Shown here in pieces: positions 61,101-64,000 of a DNA stretch of 64,000 bases. Every line of letters starts with the position of its first letter. The first letter of the stretch is position 1. This DNA comes from Opisthorchis felineus (Eukaryota; Platyhelminthes; Trematoda; Opisthorchiida; Opisthorchiidae), in NCBI GenBank assembly GCA_004794785.1, contig SJOL01006487.1, positions 1,049,871-1,113,870 of the forward strand, written 5' to 3'. The notes under the pieces were generated by a model. The model was not told the origin of the DNA and made no database searches. It saw only the letters and a program-made list of their open reading frames with translations. The translations under genes and the position numbers were made by a program.

Positions 61101-61511
61101 TCAACCAACCATCAAGCGCTTTCTGCCCCGTAAGCGGACCTCGTCCAATTTGAGAATGTTCGTTCTGCCTTCTGCTTGTAGCACCGCTTCGGAATCAACG
61201 CCACATCGCTTGCCGTTCTCATTACTTTCATACCGGAGAGGTGTGGCTTGGCTTGCGTAGTGCTCGAGGTATGCATCTAGTATAGCGGTCATCAGCTTCT
61301 CTGGTGAGCTGAATTGTGGGAAGTCTTTGCCAACGGCAGACAAGAGGTTCATATCGATGGCGTTGATGAGAGCGCGCTCAAAAACGTACAAATCAACCGC
61401 CTTTTCCTCGGGAAGACGTTGGATGGCTGAGTGAGATACTGCACTAGACAGTCCAAAATCGATGATTGCGAGGCGCGGTTCGGCAGAACCAGTAAGTTCT
61501 TCCTCAGTGGC
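61101..61511 (-). CDS. TP53RK: TP53RK/Bud32 (PRPK) KEOPS kinase, last coding exon
   Basis: This exon encodes the C-terminal lobe of the Bud32/PRPK atypical kinase, the ATPase subunit of the KEOPS complex needed for t6A modification of tRNA position 37. It opens after a TTTTAG acceptor in phase 0 and encodes 136 residues. Counting from the kinase Met at 63086, these are residues 186-321. The metal-binding DFG motif is at 203-205 in the context IIDFGLS. It is followed by the family block PEEKAVDLYVFERAL and the diagnostic basic tail EVRLRGRKRLMVG just before the TGA stop. The tail matches the animal Bud32 C-terminus almost residue for residue. Two lineage-specific stretches are present: an acidic segment before the DFG, and a loop of about 25 residues (ESNENGKRCGVDSEAVLQAE) before the tail. 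No frame break is seen. Joined to the exon at 62532-63088, the kinase is 321 residues, against about 253 in human. Confidence 0.95.
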   Translation of the reverse strand, partial: ATEEELTGSAEPRLAIIDFGLSSAVSHSAIQRLPEEKAVDLYVFERALINAIDMNLLSAVGKDFPQFSSPEKLMTAILDAYLEHYASQATPLRYESNENGKRCGVDSEAVLQAEGRTNILKLDEVRLRGRKRLMVG

Positions 61512-62531
61512 CTAAAATGGATAGGAAGCATTGTTCCGATGTTTTACAACATTGAAAAAACTGCACCAGAAAACGGAATACGAATAGCTGGTCCAGTGAA
61601 ATGTAGCACGACCAGAACCGGTAAACACGCTAAGGGATTCCAGAGAGTCAAACTCCGCGCCTTCCATTGCAAACCAAGCGTGCTGTACTCATTTTTCCCA
61701 TTCTGTTTTGGTTGGATATCAGCAGACAGAATAAAGTGATGTCTGCAGCAAACGTTCTGCTTTTGACCGTAGAATCGACCAGCAGCCATTATCATAGAAC
61801 GACCCATCAAGACAAACATTGAAGTACTGCACATTGGAATGTTTATTCTGAGAACAGCTGAATGTAGCTCTAAAAGCACAGCACTGTTGTGAAGATGCCT
61901 AGAGCGCAAACCGTAAATCAAGCGACAGCCGATTTACTTTATGAAGGATTCAGTGGCATCAGAACAGGCCGTCGCCTTTTAAGGTGGAGGGCCATTTCCC
62001 ACGGAGACGTATACTTGGAGGACTGTCCTGAGCTACCAACATTCTGTTCTATAGCAAGCTCTCCTGATGCCCGGTAAGCAACGAAGTTTTTAAACAGATT
62101 ACGTGGTTGTTTATGACCGCGACCAGGAAAGTTGCCATCTTTTAGAAGTGGACCCCCTAAATTTGTGAAAAATGGACACCATACAAATACACATTGAGTG
62201 AAAGTGAGGAGAAAAATGATTGATCCCGGTGTCCCTAGAGAGAGGACGTTTCCAAGAAGCGGACGATTTTGGTCGGTCACTCTGAAGGGACGCCAGACTT
62301 CGCTGGTCCCAAACGATCCAATCCAAAACGCCATGAATTTGCAACCAGAAGGTCTGAGCTCGAGTATCCGTGTCCGCTTTTAACTTAACTGTTGATCCAC
62401 GTCTTGAAAATTTCTGTACAACACCCTAACAGAGCGTCATAACGGTAGATGCTCTTAAATCCTTGCAAAAGAACACGAGAAGAAATAGGGAAAGCAAAGC
62501 ACCTTTGCATCTCAACAAGAAACCAGCTCAC
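61512..62531 (-). other. 1,020-nt intron of the Bud32 gene
   Basis: This is a phase-0 GT-AG intron between HKGTGAGC and TTTTAGGCC. It interrupts the kinase between the catalytic loop and the DFG strand. It contains two antisense-looking open stretches (minus 61544-61921 and 61939-62334) that resemble no protein I recognise and are best read as chance openings in intronic DNA. Confidence 0.9.
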
Positions 62532-63088
62532 CTTGTGAACAAGAATATTTGCCAGAGTCAAATCTCCGTGCACCACATGGTTGGCATGAAGCCGAGATAA
62601 TAGCCGACCCAAAGCGGATGTCAGGTGCTTCAGACGAACACCGGCATAGTGTTTCAGGTTGGGTGAGGAGTCTCCAGCGGGAGTTGTTGGTGTGTCAAGA
62701 CAGTCTGCAGCTAATTTTTTGAACCAATCATGCAAAGTGAGCGCATCAGGACCGATAAGTCCAAGCCAAATACGTCGTGAGGGAACATCCACCTGGAGCA
62801 CAGCGGGCACATCCAGGCCCAGCTTACGACAGTGTACCAGAAGACGTACCTCGGCTCGGATTCGTTGTGCAGATAGATTGCTATCCAGGGTAGGATGGCG
62901 ATAGGTTTTCACGAAACGTTCTTTAACAATACACTTGCGGGGAGTCGAGGATGTATACAATGTGGTACTGTACAAGCGGGCTTCTGCCCCCTGATGTAAT
63001 AGGGTTCCTGATGGAGGAGGTGACAAATGTGGATGTGATGGATGCCAAACTGAACCGTCCGCCGAAAGGTTAGGACCAGAGTTCATGG
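62532..63088 (-). CDS. TP53RK: TP53RK/Bud32 kinase, N-lobe and catalytic-loop exon
   Basis: This exon starts two bases before an ATG (63086-63084), after a TTTTAG acceptor. It encodes 185 residues and ends in phase 0 at a CAAG|GTGAGC donor. Family motifs in order are: the QGAEARLY nucleotide-binding loop (32-39); the catalytic Lys at 55 in IVKERF; the Bud32 signature KTYRHPTLD (60-68); the helix-C Glu at 79 in RAEVRLL; and the catalytic loop HGDLTLANIL (173-182), with Asp175 and Asn180. Bud32 uses HGDL where ordinary kinases use HRDL. A Ser/Pro/Thr-rich insertion of about 18 residues (130-147) lengthens the segment before the catalytic loop. If translation begins at this ATG, a start two bases past an intron is compatible with a 5'UTR intron. 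If the upstream HTH exon is coding, this Met is internal, because the bridging codon is GCC (Ala). Both readings fit the sequence. Confidence 0.95.
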
Positions 63089-63176
63089 CTAAAATGAAAG
63101 ACAAGTTGAAATTAAGTCTGGATAAATTCAGCATATATATATATATACATATGTATGCATAGAAAGAAACACTTAC
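63089..63176 (-). other. 88-nt intron between the HTH exon and the kinase exon
   Basis: The intron runs from GTAAGT to TTTTAG on the minus strand, with a pyrimidine-rich tract before the acceptor. It contains a (TA)n microsatellite at about 63132-63148. The intron is phase 1: the exon bases G and CC combine into an alanine codon. Its small size and matching phase are the main evidence that the two flanking exons belong to one transcript. Confidence 0.7.
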
Positions 63177-63591
63177 CACTGAAACCCTTTATTGAAATTT
63201 GGTTTCGACTCAAAAAATCATTTAACCACTCTTGTGACGCTTGAAAATTCTCGAACCCGTGTTCAGCTGCTATTCGAACTGCTGCCTGTAGTATCATGTT
63301 TTCGGATAGTCTTAATCCGGACGAGGAAGCAGTCTGGTACCAATCCAAACATAAAGTATCTATCAGATCATTGGTTTGCTGCTCATTCTTCCCCCCCGTA
63401 CATTCACTGGGAAGTACGATAGGACAACTCGAAAAGTTATCGGTTGTCCAATTGATGACTGTCTCAGGCACATTTCCCAGTCCTGGTTCCGGAACACATG
63501 GTGAATATCTTTTTCGCTTTGATTCCGTTTCACTGGACATGAAGGACCTGAGTGGGAAGTTGCGCAGAAAGAGCGAATGAAAGGCTTCCAT
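63177..63591 (-). CDS. CENP-B/Tc5-type HTH exon, possibly the N-terminus of the Bud32 gene
   Basis: This open exon holds 138 codons plus one base, ending at AGTG|GTAAGT, a strong splice donor. Residues about 74-138 match the second helix-turn-helix of CENP-B and Tigger/pogo/jerky transposase-derived proteins. The match includes WYQTASSSGLRLSENMILQA, a helix EHGFENFQASQEWLNDFL, and SRNQISIKGFS. The order and spacing (xWYxxAxxxGxxIsxxMI, then FxASxxWLxxFxxR, then ISxKxxSG) are those of the family. Residues 25-28 are KRKR, a possible nuclear signal. The first psq-like HTH and the DDE nuclease are absent from this exon. An in-frame TAG lies 12 codons upstream of Met63591; Met63540 is an alternative start. 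The donor phase (one base, G) joins to CC at the next acceptor to make GCC, so the frame runs straight into the kinase. It may be an N-terminal fusion domain, a separate transposase-derived gene, or a 5' leader exon. Confidence 0.65.
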
Positions 63592-64000
63592 GAGGTTAGT
63601 GGGGACTGCGTAAGCATTGAAAGTCTAGAACGGAGAATTCGCTGTAAACCTGAATATGCACTAGATCCAAACAAATGCCAACGGATAAGCAGTTGCAGTG
63701 TCCCGCCTACTCAATATGACAATACGTCTGCGCACAAACTTGCCAGGGACTAGGTATTCAAGTGCTTTTCTGGGGACTGTTCTCACAAGATTATGAAATC
63801 CTCACTATTGAGACCTGATCTGCTTGTTTTCCGAAGTGGCTATTCAGAAAAAGTACTGTAGAAGCGCTCTCCACAGCTCGGAATATTACAAAACGGTTTG
63901 ACGTTATTTCCACTGTACTGTAAGGACTGACTTATTTGAAACTACAGGGCAACTATAAAACCACATTATTGTGTATTAGGAGCAGTTTACCATCATAAGC
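63592..64000. other. Sequence upstream of the HTH exon
   Basis: An in-frame TAG at 63625-63627 on the minus strand ends the reading frame upstream of the HTH exon. Further 5' exons, or the promoter, could lie here or beyond the window edge. Nothing specific is recognised. Confidence 0.5.

Noticed and set aside
61544..62334. Two long minus-strand open frames inside the Bud32 intron
   Set aside because: They lie between confirmed splice sites, have no family resemblance and contain no continuation of the kinase.
1..64000. CRISPR arrays, bacterial operons, prophage or ribosomal RNA
   Set aside because: The sequence is eukaryotic, no regularly spaced direct repeats were seen, and no rRNA-like conserved block was recognised.

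Overview
The window is eukaryotic and mostly non-coding. Genes have GT-AG introns, there is a nuclear-type tRNA gene, and the rest is a dense scatter of decayed short retroelements at moderate G+C. The Penelope-like endonuclease relic, tRNA-headed SINEs, and hammerhead-ribozyme repeats in a gene-poor setting fit a parasitic flatworm (trematode or cestode). That assignment is inference; nothing here fixes the species.

Layout. From 1 to about 61,000 there is no protein-coding gene I can support. This stretch holds: (i) about a dozen copies or fragments of one repeat family, with a unit of about 280-310 bp, carrying a type I hammerhead ribozyme with a minimal stem III; (ii) two families of tRNA-derived SINEs; (iii) the GIY-YIG endonuclease end of a Penelope-like element at 53.9-54.2 kb; (iv) one intact tRNA-Gly(CCC) at 56.7 kb; and (v) two single-N assembly joins, at 3317 and 10700. 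The N at 3317 is flanked by a near-identical direct repeat of about 780 bp that looks like an unmerged contig overlap rather than a biological duplication.

The right end (61.1-63.6 kb, minus strand) holds the one convincing protein gene: the KEOPS kinase/ATPase Bud32 (PRPK, TP53RK). It is encoded by two exons joined by a 1,020-nt phase-0 intron, with an AATAAA signal 31 nt past the stop. Immediately upstream, across an 88-nt intron, an open exon encodes a CENP-B/Tc5-type (Tigger/pogo transposase-derived) helix-turn-helix. Its splice donor is in phase with the kinase exon, so the two would read as one protein of about 460 residues. The alternative is that the kinase starts at its own ATG, two bases past the acceptor.

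The two most interesting items are this possible HTH-kinase fusion and the hammerhead repeat. Two hammerhead copies (19.6 kb and 21.8 kb) keep every core nucleotide. Others show graded decay, and at least five loci are inverted (head-to-head) dimers with different junctions. A tandem copy at 21.6-22.0 kb has the layout expected of a retrozyme or Penelope pseudo-LTR that yields a self-cleaved RNA of about 309 nt. All calls were made by eye; no search or folding program was run.
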